NCBI GenBank assembly: GCA_051294375.1
Contig: CM119270.1
Coordinates: 6,514,503 to 6,578,502, forward strand
Direction: 5' to 3'
DNA from: Paraspadella gotoi
Taxonomy: Eukaryota; Chaetognatha
DNA length: 64,000 nucleotides
The position numbers and the translations under genes are program-made. Positions 47,661 to 59,924 of the stretch are shown piece by piece. How positions within the stretch are numbered: position 1 is the first letter of the stretch; each line of letters opens with the position of its first letter. The notes below the pieces were generated by a model. The model did no database searches. It had not been told where the DNA came from and was given only the letters and a program-made list of their open reading frames with translations.

Positions 47661-49382
47661 AAAAAGGATACAAGTCTTTTTCATGCTCCGCTACTCAGCA
47701 AATCTCAATTTTAACCATCGCCCTTTAACATTACGTTCACCTAACCTGTCTTCCGCGGAAAATCCTTTTGCTTTTAGAGCCAAAGCATAGAGAGAGAATG
47801 AAACCGAGCACGCTATGATTTGACGACGAGCCACGAAGCGCGATGACCCGATGAGAACCGTATGTTACACCGGCAGATATGCGCACGTAGAGAGAGAGAG
47901 AGAGTGTAGAGAGAGAAGACGAGAGCGACGCATATATTAGATGACGACCCTTACGAGAGAAAGAGAGACCTATGAATTTAAAGGAAGGCGTTTTTACCAC
48001 GAAGTTCGAGTGGCGAGAGACGTCGAACGCCTCGCGGGTGCCCTATTTTCCCCTCCCAACTGGCCTACCATTTTATCCTCGCCTGCGAGCCAAATTAATC
48101 GCTAACTACAATACCGTACTTTTTCCATCATCTGTGGATGGCTCCTTGTAAATAACAACGCTATATATATTACTGACCTCGAATAAAAACACAAGCACCT
48201 CCCAAATCCGTTTTCTACGCAATAATGTTTGATGCTTCACTATTCTCAAACTTCCCTCCCTAATTATGATTAACTACCCACAAACATAAGAACGAAATTC
48301 CTTTTCTGCTCTATTATCTTTCCTCGTTTGACCACGACTTTATACTACACAGTTACATGGGAATAACCTGACCCGGACCAGAAGCAAAAAAGAGAGGATT
48401 GCTCTGTACTTTTCAAGAGCAGAGATCGACAATCAACTAATCATGAAGAATCTCATCCGTAAGGACAGGATCATCAAACCTAGAATTTAACAGCAAAGTA
48501 AAGGCTTCGACGTTTATTTAACCTCATTGCTGTCAGAGGAGAACTATTCACACTGAAAACCTTTTCCAGACCTGTTCCGCGGATTCGCCCTTACTAGATA
48601 GATTAGCACAGGTCGCATCCAAATGGAAACCTTTTACACGCGACGGCATTAATGTCCTATATCTTTCGCACGGAGCGCGAGGAGGACAAAATTAATACAC
48701 GCTGCAACAAACATCCGACAATACGAGAAAATATTAAAATCGACGTTAACCAGAGCTTAAGCTAATCGCGGAATATTTAGCGCAATGATTTTCGGAAGAG
48801 CGAATTTATAGATATAGTCGATATGAAACACTTTACAAAACAGCACAATACTTATTAAAGAAGTGTACACACACTTACGCTTATGCAGTGAGGATCACCA
48901 AGCGCATGGAACGTCTGTTCCTCGGGTAACGTTATTATGACCCCAGACATTTAAGAAACAAACCACTATGGTAGACACGTGAACCTCTTGGAATTCTTTT
49001 CATTAATTAGTCTGAATGGAGAACAGTAAAAGTATGAAATATTATATTTTTATATAATCACAAACTTTGCATTTTCTGGTTTTAATTACGTTTGTTACTT
49101 TTTGTTATAACACAGTTATGTATATTTATATTTTTCCACGATCTGAAGATGTGATAAATGATTTCTTAAACGATTTTGAATCACCGTGAATTATTTTTTA
49201 ATCTCAAACCCTGCATTTAGTAAAATACGGAGTGGAAATATACTCTCTGTCCAGTTACTCGTCATCAAAATATGACTATATTAAAATAACAGAACACACT
49301 GAAATTATGATCGGACGAAGTTTGACATGCACATGAGCGACGTAACAACGAATATGGCTGGGACAATTACCATGCTCCAAAT
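47661..49382. other. Indel-textured region, part related to 51.45 kb
   Basis: 47930-48030 matches 51450-51545 (GAATTTAAAGG, GGCGTTTTT, CCACGAAGT, GGCGAGAGACGTC). The rest has the same noisy texture, then becomes AT-rich (49000-49300). No gene recognised. Confidence 0.35.
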
Positions 49383-50395
49383 GGTATCCGGCAATAGGGG
49401 AGTTGGGAGGAAAAGGGAGGGCTGAGAGGAAAAGGGAGGGAGTCGTGTAGAAAAAATGGAGGGAGTTGGGAGGAAAAAAGGAGGGAGTATTGGGAAGGAA
49501 AGGGAGGAAAAAGGGCAGGAGGAGTATGAGAGAGTCGGTCAAACACCAAGGGAAGCCATGTTTATGCTCTTGGTAGAAAGAAAAGGGACGGAGTGTGGGA
49601 GGGAAAAGCAGGAGGTAGAAAGGGAAGGAGTTGGGAGGAAAAAAGGGATGTGAAAAGGGAGGGAGCCGATTTTGCGGAGCGAAAAGCGTGATAGGAAGTT
49701 GGGGATGAAAAGGGAGCTATACTCCTTGAGAGCGAAAAGGGACACGAGCCAGTTGGGAGAAAAATCGGAGGGGAGTACTTGCCGGAGGTAAAACAGCGAG
49801 GGCAGTTGGGGAGCAGAAAAGGGGAGGACAAAGAGGGAGGGAGTTGGGCACCCGGGGACAAAGAGGGGAGGGTAGTTGGGCAAAAATGGCCCAAGGAAAA
49901 GGGAGCGGAGTTTGGGCACGGGACGAAAAAGGGACGGAATAAGGGTTGAGGGAGTTGGGAAGGAAAAGGGAGGAAAAGGGAAAGGGGAGTTGGGAGGAAG
50001 ATATGGGGAGGAAGCAAGGGAGGGTTTGCGGGAGGGGAGAAAGGGAAGGTAGAGTTGGGAAAAGAAAAGGGACGGGAGGTTGGGCGAGGGAAATAGGGGA
50101 GAGGAAACAGGGAGGGCAAGATGTGGGAAGAAAAGGGAGGGAGTTGGAAGGGAATAAGGTTGAGGAAGTTTGGGAAAGGAAAAGGGAAGGGAGTTGGGGA
50201 AAGAAAAGTGTGAGGAAAAGGGAAAGGATTGTGGTGAGGAAAGAGGGAGGTAGTTGTGGGGCCAACGCAAAAGCGAGGGGCAGACCAGGAGTTGGGAAAA
50301 GGAAAAGGAGGAAAAGGAGGGGAGGGAGTTGGGGAGGAAAACGCGGAGGAAAAAGGGAGGGAGTTGGGACGGAAAAGGGAAAACACGCATAGTAC
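49383..50395 (+). repeat. 1-kb minisatellite, GGGAGTTGGGAGGAAAA family
   Basis: Dozens of imperfect units built on GGGAGTTGGGAGGAAAA fill about 1 kb. Unit length varies through insertions of AGG and AAAA blocks. The strand is almost pure purine with dense GGG runs, so both G-quadruplex and triplex structures are plausible. Long proline/serine-rich frames on the minus strand are translations of the repeat. Confidence 0.75.
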
Positions 50396-50559
50396 TCAAA
50401 AGGAAAGAGAATGGAACGAATAAAATCATCTAATTTGAAGGCACGATTTCAAAGGAAAGGTATTATGGGAAATAAAAGAAAAGTACCTTAAATACGTGAA
50501 TGGTAAGGCAAATAAACACTAAAAACAACACCAGAACGTGCTATAGGCCGAAAAGGCAA

Positions 50560-51545
50560 CCTACCGGATGAAACGGGGTGGGGAGGAATTGAATCACAAA
50601 CTCCCCTGGTGTCAGGTGATACATTGAACGCTCGGCTCAACGCTCTCTTACTCGGCGACATCGTAAAGGTACGGTTGAGTCCGTCTGTTCTCTTTGTATC
50701 GAAGTATCGACGTTGTGATTGTTGTCCGAGACTTTGTGATGTTTGTGAACTTGTGAGTATGTTTGACTGGTTGTTTCTGCGTGTGAAGACGGTCATTTAT
50801 TTTTTTTCCCTTTTTTGCCAAGTGACTCTGGGCTTCTCTCCTCTCTCACCTCTCAAATCTCGTCTCAATCTGCGCTCTCTGCTCTCTCATCTCTCATCTC
50901 ATCTCTAATCTCCTCTCTGCTCTTCTCTCTACTCATCTCTCGCTCTCAACGTCCTCCTTTCCTCTCCTCTCTTTGCCGCTCTCTCACATCTGCCTGCAGT
51001 CTTTTCCTTTTTGTTTACGATTAACCAAGAAAAAGTTCATGTTGTTTCCGCGCGCTTAATTTTTTGCGCAGTTTTTGGATGATCTTCTGTTTCCGTAATG
51101 ATAGCCGCACGGAAATAACGAGTGTCAATGGCTGCTCCGTCATCGTCTCTCTGCTCTCTCTCTCTCATCTCTCTCGTACGTATTCTCTCATCATCTCTCA
51201 TCTCCCCTGCTCGTCTCTCTCTCATCTCTCGGTCTCTCTCTACTCCTCTGCCTCGTCGCNNNNNNNNNNNNNNNNNNNNNNNNNTGTTTAAAAGTTTTTT
51301 TAATCTAAGAAAGAAGCATGATGTATCTTGTCTGAAAATTGTTGGCAGAGGAGAGAGAGAGGAGACGAGAGAGCAGTAGAGGAGAGAGAGAGAGAGAGAG
51401 GAGAGAGGAAGGGCGAGAGAGAGGAGAGAGGAGGAGAGGAGGCGAAGAGAGAGAGAGAGACCTTGAATTTAAAGTGAAAGGGCGTTTTTCCACGAAGTAC
51501 GGAGTGGGGCGAGAGACGTCCGACCGGGTCACCTTGCGAATTTAA
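50560..51545 (+). repeat. Duplicated block W, indel-rich copy
   Basis: Parallels 52160-52720: CTCAACGCTCTCTTACTCGG, GAGTCCGTCTGT, TTTGTATCGAAGT, GACGGTCATTTATTTTTTTT and later GATGATCTTCTGTTTCCGT. It includes a 25-N gap (51260-51284) and (CT)n and (GA)n tracts on either side. Confidence 0.55.
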
Positions 51546-52159
51546 TAAAAAGATAGATTTAATTTTTTAATAAATAAATATAATAAACAAACAAACATTG
51601 TAAAAAGTTGTATTGTAATATAACGCTTTATCTAACGTTTTAAAGCTCTACCGAGAATTCTATTAACAAAAAATACTTCTCTAGCAGTCCAACTTTAAAC
51701 CAATTATTGATTTTTGAGAGAACTTAACTACGTTTCTCAAAACCTGTTCCGGCCGCCTACTATAGATACAGCTATATAACGACGATATTTATTACAGGAC
51801 GGCGACAAAAACGAAACAAACATCCACAGCAATGAGCGAATTATGTCGATTGAAAAACTCACTACTTTAAACCGACCCTGGGTCACTTATTTGACCCAAC
51901 AACTGACCTCGATTCTTTTATTTATTGTTTTGTGAATTATTTTCATTTGTTTATGTTTCTTTGTTTTTATTTTCCGTTGATGATTTGTCTCGAATTCATT
52001 TTACTCTCATTTATAAAATACGTGAAACTCGTGTCTCAAATATTTTTATAACCACACCTATTTCGCGCGAAGTTTAATCTTACACACTCCACCGTCCAAT
52101 GTATCGGCGGAATCGCTGAGCAAAACTCTCTACCCCATTGTCCGTTACCCTTCCTTCAC
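51546..52159. other. AT-rich spacer
   Basis: No gene or clear repeat seen. Part may correspond to the noisy 48.5-48.7 kb segment (both hold CCTGTTCCG followed by a CCTACTAGATAG-like motif). Confidence 0.3.
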
Positions 52160-52720
52160 ACCACCCCCCTCACCCTCTTCGACCCACCGGCAGGGACAAA
52201 GGCCCCGACCGTACTTCGCACGGCCCACCTTCTCTCTCGACGACGGTGTGGGATTATCACAACTCCTGTGTCAGGGATACATGAAGCTCGCTCAACGCTC
52301 TCTTTACTCGGCCGACATCGAAAGGAACGGTGAGTCCGTCTGTCTCTCTTTGTATCGAAGTCGACGTTGTGATGTTGTCCAGACTTTGTGATGTTGGTAT
52401 GAACTTGTGAGTATTTTGAGGTTTCTCGTGTGAGACGGTCATTTATTTTTTTCTTTTTGCCAAGTGACTCTCGCTTCTCTCTCTCTCTTCTCTCCTCTCT
52501 TCTCTTCTCTCTGCTCTCTCTCTCTCTCTGCTCTCTCTCTCTCATCTCCTCTCTTCTTCTCTCTCTCTCTCCCTCTCCTTCTTCACATTTGCCTCATCTT
52601 TCCCTTTTGCTTTCGATAACAGAATCCATTGTTCCGCCTTTTTTTTTTCCGTTTTTGATGATCTTCTGTTCCGTTATGATAGCCCACGGAAGATAACAGT
52701 CGTCAATGCGCTCTCCTCTC
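52160..52720 (+). repeat. Duplicated block W, clean copy
   Basis: Cleaner and shorter partner of 50560-51545, with the same landmarks in order, ending in (CT)n arrays (52470-52580 and 52711-52815). Confidence 0.55.
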
Positions 52721-52760
52721 TCTCTCTCTCTCCTCTCTCTCTTCTCTCTCATCTCTCTTA

Positions 52761-52796
<36 letters not shown>

Positions 52797-52837
52797 TCTC
52801 TCTCTCCCTCTGCCTCGTGCCTTCACATTACAATGTG

Positions 52838-53437
52838 AGAATTCTTTTCTCTCTTCTTCTCATTCCCCCTATTTTTTTCTTTCATCTTCGCCTGTGAGAT
52901 ACGACGATAAAAAAGCATAATCAAATGAATCCTTCCGGGGATTTTCCCAGACGACGCGTCGTTTCCTCCTCTTCATTAGCGTCATTTGTCGATCTTTTTC
53001 TTCGTGGTTGTTACATCGTTGTCGTCATTAGTCATTGTCGTTTGTTTTATTTCTTTTTTTTCTTTTTTTTCGTTTTGGAATTTAGATAAGCAACTTGGAT
53101 TGTTTATAAATTCCCCCACATATAAAATATTTAATCTCTCTCTTTTCCCTTCACCATTGACAATTGAGAATTCTTTTCTCTCTTCTCTCATTCCCCCTAT
53201 TTTTTTCTTTCATCTTCGCCGTGAGATACGAAAAAGATATCAACATGAATCCTTCGGGGATTTTCCCAACGACGTCGTCTTCCTCCTCTTCATTAGCGTC
53301 TTTGTCATCTTTTTCTTCGTGGTTGTCATCGTTGTCGTCATTGTCATTGTCGTTGTTATTTCTTTTTTTCTTTTTTTTTCGTTTTGGATTTTAAGCAATT
53401 GATTTTTATAAAGTCCCCACATAAAAATATTTTCAAC
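52838..53437 (+). repeat. Direct tandem duplication of ~320 bp
   Basis: 52838-53120 and 53162-53437 share TGAGAATTCTTTTCTCTCTT, CATTCCCCCTATTTTTTTC, GAATCCTTC...GGGGATTTTCCC, CTCCTCTTCATTAGCGTC, the GTTGTCGTCATT tract and CCCACATA. The first copy has more small insertions. Confidence 0.65.
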
Positions 53438-53670
53438 CCTTGATTTAAACTTTTTCAACCTACGATTCTAAACTTTCTTATTTTCTTCGTCTTTCGATCT
53501 TCAGCCCGAGTGCCTTACCATTCTCTTCTCTTTCCTCACCCATCTACCCTCCTCCACTTCCTCCTCTCTCTCCTTACCTTTCCGTCTTCCGTTCTTACCT
53601 TTTTTCTTCCTTACCCTCCTTATTCTTTTCGCTTGTCTCCCGCGGGCGAATTCATCCCGTAATCAATTAC

Positions 53671-53704
53671 CAGGCGTCGACAGGCGTCGACAGGCGTCGA
53701 GGCG
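53671..53704 (+). repeat. AGGCGTCGAC x3
   Basis: Three tandem 11-bp units CAGGCGTCGA, each carrying a GTCGAC site. Confidence 0.7.
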
Positions 53705-55689
53705 ACAATTATTCCTAATCTCCTCTCCCTTTTTCCCCCGATCGTCTTACCCGATGTTTACGATACAAACCTTACCCTAGCTTTGGTTTTTGCCATACCC
53801 AAATAAATTACACCACCCCTATTGGTCGCTTTCTCGATATTTGATTTGTATCCATTTATAACGAATATTACAGCTAAAACCCCCAGCATTAAACCCTTAC
53901 CCGTTTCAAGAAAGTACTCTCACCCTTCGGACCTACCCGTCTTCCCTTACCCACTCCCACTCGCGAGGGAAACCAATCAGCGTTCTGCATTGAGGCGCAA
54001 CAACTCTGATATGGAGAGAGACGGCGACGAGAACAGTGACTGAGACCGGAGAGAGAGACGAGACCAGAGAACGAGAGAGAGAGAAATCGGAGTGAGGATG
54101 AGAGAAGAGAGAGAGAGAGATGAGAGAGAGAGGCCGGAGGGGGGAGAGAGAGGATTCGAGAGACGACGGAGGATAAACTAGGAGGAAGCAATGGATATTG
54201 AAAAAACAATATTGCGGAATTCCCCCGAGTTCATGTTGTTTGTGCNNNNNNNNNNNNNNNNNNNNNNNNNTCCTAATTTTTCAGATTTTATTGACAAACC
54301 TGCATATCTTTAAGGAGAATATGTCTTTAATTGGTTTTTACAAGCATTTTAAGGATCCAAATGAAGATTGCTTGAACCAAAAGTCAATTATTAACATTTG
54401 AAACCTTTTCGTAAATGCATACAACACCGTCAAACTTTTTTTCAATAAGTCGGATTCTACAAAGTTCATCAGAATTGACTTAGTAGTAGTTGGTGAACCA
54501 ACAATTCTCTAATTTGGCTTTGCTCAAATATCAGATTATAATATTAATCATGATAATATTTTAATAACTTAACCTCCTTTTAACTAGTAGTATTAAACTG
54601 GATTCAAAACGAACGTACTTTAATTTAAGTCTTTTCTCCTCTGTGTGCGAAAAGGAAAAAAAATTCAAAAAATCTCAAATAAATCGTTTTTTGCAAACTC
54701 ATCTCATTTATCTGTGAGTGAGAATCGACAAAAGCGCCTCTGCCGCTCGGTGAGAGAATCGCAGTAGGAACAAAAGTCTAACGAATCTTTTTTTTTTCNN
54801 NNNNNNNNNNNNNNNNNNNNNNNNNNNNNNNNNNNNNNNNNNNNNNNNNNNNNNNNNNNNNNNNNNNNNNNNNNNNNNNNNNNNNNNNNNNNNNNNNNNN
54901 NNNNNNNNNNNNNNNNNNNNNNNNNNNNNNNNNNNNNNNNNNNNNNNNNNNNNNNNNNNNNNNNNNNNNNNNNNNNNNNNNNNNNNNNNNNNNNNNNNNN
55001 NNNNNNNNNNNNNNNNNNNNNNNNNNNNNNNNNNNNNNNNNNNNNNNNNNNNNNNNNNNNNNNNNNNNNNNNNNNNNNNNNNNNNNNNNNNNNNNNNNNN
55101 NNNNNNNNNNNNNNNNNNNNNNNNNNNNNNNGCTCTTTCCCTGGACTTTTACTCCGCTCCTTCCCTCAACTTTTCAAGCTTTGCCTCATTTTCGTCACTC
55201 GCCTCGAATTTAGCAGAGGGTACGAAGTAGAACGCAGCAAGCAAACTATTGACTTTGCAGCACGCTCAACGCGCGGTAGCCGCAGTTCGCGTGTGCGTGT
55301 TAAGCATTAAGAAAAAAAATTTGCCGAGTAAGAAATTCGCGAGGAGAAAAGCGCAGCTCAAGGATAAAAATTTTACGAATTAAGTAATTAGCATCGCTTC
55401 TCCTCCGCTCCTTCTCATTCGCCGGTGGCGATGATGATGCCGGAGCCAGTGCCGCCGACGCTGCCGACGCTGCCGACGCCGACGCCGAAAGTTGGCAGCC
55501 TGAGCTGATTCGGTTTGGGCGTGGCATCGTCGACGTAAGGTTGGCAGTTCCAGTTCCGATCAAAGAAACGAATGTAATAAAAACGCAAACAAAAGCTAAA
55601 CGTCAAAAGTTTGTTTTTTTTAATTTAAACAATACGCTAACCTATTTTAGTCTTAAGAAAAAAACAAAACAAAACAAAGAGCAGAAACC
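53705..55689. other. Non-coding, two gaps
   Basis: (GA)n 54045-54165, gaps 54246-54270 and 54799-55131, GCCGACGCTGCC repeats at 55450-55490. A minus-strand Ala/Ser-rich frame over the last repeat (from 55563) is probably spurious. Confidence 0.4.
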
Positions 55690-55815
55690 ACGACGTCTTC
55701 GACGACCGCTAGAGGGACGTCGCCGTTTTGTCTCTTCGAGAGCTCGCGTCGGTTTTTCGGGACCGGAAGTTAAATCGGGCGAAATCACGCGCGTCGCTTT
55801 TGATGGGAGGCGCGT
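55690..55815. promoter_or_regulatory. CpG-rich promoter-like patch with ETS- and CTCF-like motifs
   Basis: ACCGGAAGT (around 55763) is a consensus ETS site, and CCGCTAGAGGGACG (around 55707) resembles the CTCF core. CpG density is high over about 120 bp, then falls sharply into an A/G tract. No exon is identified next to it. Confidence 0.3.
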
Positions 55816-56295
55816 GCGAGAAATGAAGAAAAAGAAAAGAAAAAAAAAGAAGAAAGGAAAGAGGAAGGAAAGAAAAAATATTTAAAGGAAAAGGGGAGGA
55901 AAGGAAAAGAATGGAAAGGGAAGGAAATAAGTTAGGATGAAGAGAAAAAGAAATGAAAAAGAAAAAAGGAAGAGAGACAAAAAAAAAGAGTTTAACGGAA
56001 ATGTCACATAAAGAAAAAAATAAAAATAAAGGAAAGGAATAAGAAGAAAAAAAGAATGGAAAAGAAAAGTAAGTAAAGAAAACAGAAAGAAAGAAGTGTG
56101 AGTAAAGAAGAAAATTAAAAGGTGAAAAAAAAGAAAGTATAACGGTTTGTAAGGGGAAAAAAAGAAAATTGAAAAAGGAAAAAGTACGACGCGTTAAAAA
56201 CCGAAAAGGGGAAAAGAAAAAAAAATATCGTTTCCCTTCTTCGCCGCTCATTAGCATTTTAATTCCATTAGCGAGAAACACACACACACGGTCGG

Positions 56296-56331
<36 letters not shown>

Positions 56332-57050
56332 NNNNNNNNNNNNNNNNNNNNNNNNNNNNNNNNNNNNNNNNNNNNNNNNNNNNNNNNNNNNNNNNNNNNN
56401 NNNNNNNNNNNNNNNNNNNNNNNNNNNNNNNNNNNNNNNNNNNNNNNNNNNNNNNNNNNNNNNNNNNNNNNNNNNNNNNNNNNNNNNNNNNNNNNNNNNN
56501 NNNNNNNNNNNNNNNNNNNNNNNNNNNNNNNNNNNNNNNNNNNNNNNNNNNNNNNNNNTCTTCAGATTTAAAATTAAAAAAATCTTTTCTCTTTCCTCCA
56601 CTTCTTCAATTCTTTCATTTCATTAGAATCTATAATCTTCCACTTCTCTCTCTCCTCTCTTCTCTCTCTCTTCTCTACTCGTCTGCTCTCTCTCTCTCTG
56701 CTCTCTCTCTCTCTCTCTCTCTTTTTTGTCAAGTTTTTCCTATGAAATTTGGTACCAACCCATATAAAAATTATCCATTCATTTAATAAACTAAGCTTCT
56801 TTCCCTGACTTTAGGACTAGGGCTTTGGTGAGATGCGGTTTAAGGCCTCCATCCACACTTACAAGATAATAACATAGCAGGTTTACATATGTCGTTATTA
56901 TTCTATATTTTTTTTGGGGGTTTTTTTTTCCTTTCGGATTTTTTTAAGGTATTTTTTTTTGTGTTTCATTCTTTTTAAGATTCTTTTATTTCTTCTCTTT
57001 TTCTTTCAATTCTCTTTACTTTTTTTTTTCAGTTTCCTCTGGAAACCTAC
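55816..57050. other. Purine tract, (CT)n and gap
   Basis: 55816-56220 almost pure A/G; (CT)n 56298-56331 running into the 227-N gap (56332-56558); (CT)n 56643-56725. Confidence 0.5.
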
Positions 57051-57275
57051 CTTTTTTCTTTCCTTAATCTCGGTCATCCATTTTATTTCCTCATCATTCC
57101 ACGCGATTTTCGTCGAGTCATAAAAAGCCTCGATGCCGAATATTTTCGTAAGTCGCTCAAAGAACTCGGCGTCATTCAACATTTTCCTCCACCCGGATAT
57201 GTGAAAAAGGATCACTGAGGTCACTGGACTTGGTTCAGCGTCGTTCCAAGATGTTACAGAGGTTGTTGTTCGCAT
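57051..57275 (-). CDS. Possible coding exon, unknown protein (partial)
   Basis: A 75-codon open frame on the minus strand ending exactly at AAG|GTAGGT, a strong donor, in phase 0. It starts at an ATG with an in-frame TAA directly upstream, although the first ~20 codons are less protein-like and an internal acceptor (CCAAGTCCAG or TGACCTCAG) may mark the true exon start near 57220. The core reads GWRKMLNDAEFFERL, KIFGIEAFYDSTKIAW, EEIKWMTEIKERKK: aromatic and mixed-charge, amphipathic and probably helical, quite unlike translated simple repeats. I do not recognise the family. The next exon would lie below 57040 and was not found. Confidence 0.4.
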
Positions 57276-58134
57276 TTAAGGCCGCGACTTTCGTCATCGC
57301 TAATCTCATTATTCGACAGAGTTTTCCTCATCGTCGTGATCGTCGTATCGGCGATTCGCGTCGTCGTCGTCGTCTTACATAGCGCGTCGTCGTCGTCGTC
57401 GTCGCTTGACTTGTGTTATAATCATCGCTTTATGTCGTCGCGCGTTTCCTCCATAACCGAGACTCAAAATTCAAATTGTTTCAGTCAGTTTTTTTCCCTT
57501 TCTTTTTTTTCTTTCCTCTTTTCCGCTTTTTTTTTTAAACCAGATTTGGCTGAGATTTTTTTTGGTTTTTAAAGAGAATTTATGGCGAAGAAAGGAAAGA
57601 AAGAAACTGACTTGTTTTCTCTTTCATTCGTTTAAAATCGTTATAACACGCAAACCAAAATAGTTTGAAATTAAATTAAAAGAAACCAATAGCCGACAGT
57701 TAATTTTATTTCAAATGTAACTACGTGTAACATACCACGGTTCTCAACTAAGTCATTTATTTAAAGTCGTGTGAACAGAGTCCATAGTTACTAAAGGGTT
57801 TTTTTTCCACATAAATTTGGCGCCAATAAAAAGAACAATTCTGAAAAAAAATTTACACGCGAAAAGTTTTTTGAATTTTTTAAAAATTTTTGCCTTTTTT
57901 TAAATTTTTTTATTACATCTTCTCTCCTTTCCTTTTTCTCTTTCTTCTTTACTTTTTTCTTTCATTTTTTTTCTCTCTTTCTTTCTTTCTTTTCCCCCAA
58001 AAAACTAGAGACATATGGGAGTGATTTAGTGGAAATTTGGGCCGCCAATATTTCGCCGCCTTCCTCCCCCTCGGTTCGTTTTGTTTCCCATTTCTTTGGT
58101 TCTTCTCTGTCTCTCTCTCTCCTCTCTCTCTCTC

Positions 58135-58187
<53 letters not shown>

Positions 58188-59429
58188 CTCTCTCAGCCCA
58201 CTCTTCCCTCATTTACCCTGTAAAGCCTGTCCAAAGTCTCCCGAGGTTCAACACAAACAGCTGCGACCTTCCCTCCTAATTTTCTCTTTTATTTTCCTAT
58301 TTTTCTTTTCTTCATTTAGTTTCTAAAGTTATTGCTAACGTCTGGTCTTTTTTGTTGTGTGGATGCTAGTTTGGACGTTGGTTGGTGTCGCCTTCGCGTT
58401 CCCCTCCAACCTCGTCTTTTCTCTTTCTCCTCTGTTTGATTCTGGCCTTTATATCCTCGTCCCTCTTGTGCGACAAATTTTTTCGTAGTGCGGAAATAAT
58501 GGATAGAAAAAAAACTAGACTAATCATGCATATACATAATATACGTTTTTTTGGGCAATTTTTTACAGTTAAATAAGTTTTGTAAATTGATAAGTCGGAT
58601 CTTTGTCTCGGCTCCACCGCTCGAACTATTAATGTCTTTTCCCACATCTTTCTATCACATGCCTGTCATGGTCCGCTTTCTTTCCTTCCCTTACTCTTCT
58701 GGTCAGAAAGAGAAATTTGAGAATAGAAAAGATGGAAAGAGAGGACAGTTCTATCTCTCTTCCATTATTTTGAATCCCTCTTACGTAATCTTATCTCTTC
58801 CCTCTTGTTTTCTTTCTCTTTCTCTCTTTTCTCACTTTCTCACTCTCTCTCACTCTCTCACTCTCTCACTCTCTCTCTTCTCTCTCTCTCTCTCTCTCTC
58901 TCACTTACTCTCCTCTTTTTATTAGGCTCTCCCTCTTCCCTCTCTATTCTCTTTCATTGTTTCTATATCTCCATTCCTTCCTTTTCTTTCTCCTCCCTCC
59001 CCTACATGTTTCTTTACCACCCTCTCTCCCTCCCTTCTCCCTTCCTTTTCCCACTCCCTCTCTCCGCCCACGCTTCCTGTTTCTTTTTTCCATAGAGAAC
59101 GGAAGATGGTTGATTTCCATCCAGTTAAAAAGGATCCGGCTCGATTCAGAAGCGTACTCAAGAGCTAGAGGCACGAGGGGGGGAGAGAGGAAGAGGGAGG
59201 GGAGATGATTGAAATTATGAGCGTAGGAGTCCTATCGAGGAAAAGGAGGAAGAAAGAGGCGAAGTTCGCGAGTGGGTTGGGAAAAGACGAAAGAAAGGGA
59301 AGGCGCGTATTTCCTAAATTCACGAGTTTCAATGAGCCCAGAACAAATCACCTGACATAACCGAATGTGCCCATAAACTAGTGTGCGAACGGCGCCAGTT
59401 TGAGAAAGCCACATGCCTATGTTCCCTTG
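57276..59429. other. Non-coding with (GTC)n and (CT)n
   Basis: (GTC)n 57356-57402; (CT)n 58108-58195 and 58830-58905; purine-rich near 59180-59300. No gene recognised. Confidence 0.45.
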
Positions 59430-59670
59430 CCGCATATGCGCCAATTTTGGCGTTTACCGATTTTTAAGCCGCCAATATGCCAAAGTAGCATTTGCCAATT
59501 AAGCGCCTCATGCACCCAAATGCGGCATTGACCACTAAAGCGCATAACGGTGCCAATAAAACACCAACGGCATAATTGACGACTTTTAGCTGCCAATGTA
59601 CCAATGCAGGCATTTACCAATTCAAGTGCCAAAGGCAATGTGGCATTGACGACTTAAGCACGCCAAGTGC
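59430..59670 (+). repeat. Degenerate GCCAAT-type minisatellite
   Basis: Irregular ~35-40-bp units with GCCAATATGCC, GCATTTACCAATT and ATTGACGACTTAAGC motifs. About six units, heavily diverged. Confidence 0.4.
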
Positions 59671-59882
59671 CATGGCGCGAAGCCAGGTCGGGGGAGTGGT
59701 GGTCGTGAGGGTGATACGTCCGAGGGAACTGGCTCGCTGATCGCTAGGGAAGGGGGGGGAGAGCGAGGCCCGCGAATGCTAACGGTTCGGAAAACGGCGA
59801 GGCGTGGCGCCACAGGGGGTCTTTAAAGAAGTACAGCTTCGGAAAGATAGTGAGGGAGAGAGAGAGAGATGAGAGAGAGAAT

Positions 59883-59924
<42 letters not shown>

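Noticed and set aside
46254-47714. Several frames of 130-155 codons
   Set aside because: They lie in the indel-rich copy of block Z, where the reading frame is unreliable, and have no counterpart in the clean copy.
49539-50429. 296- and 274-codon Pro/Ser/Phe-rich minus-strand frames
   Set aside because: Translations of the GGGAGTTGGGAGGAAAA minisatellite; two overlapping frames are open for the same reason.
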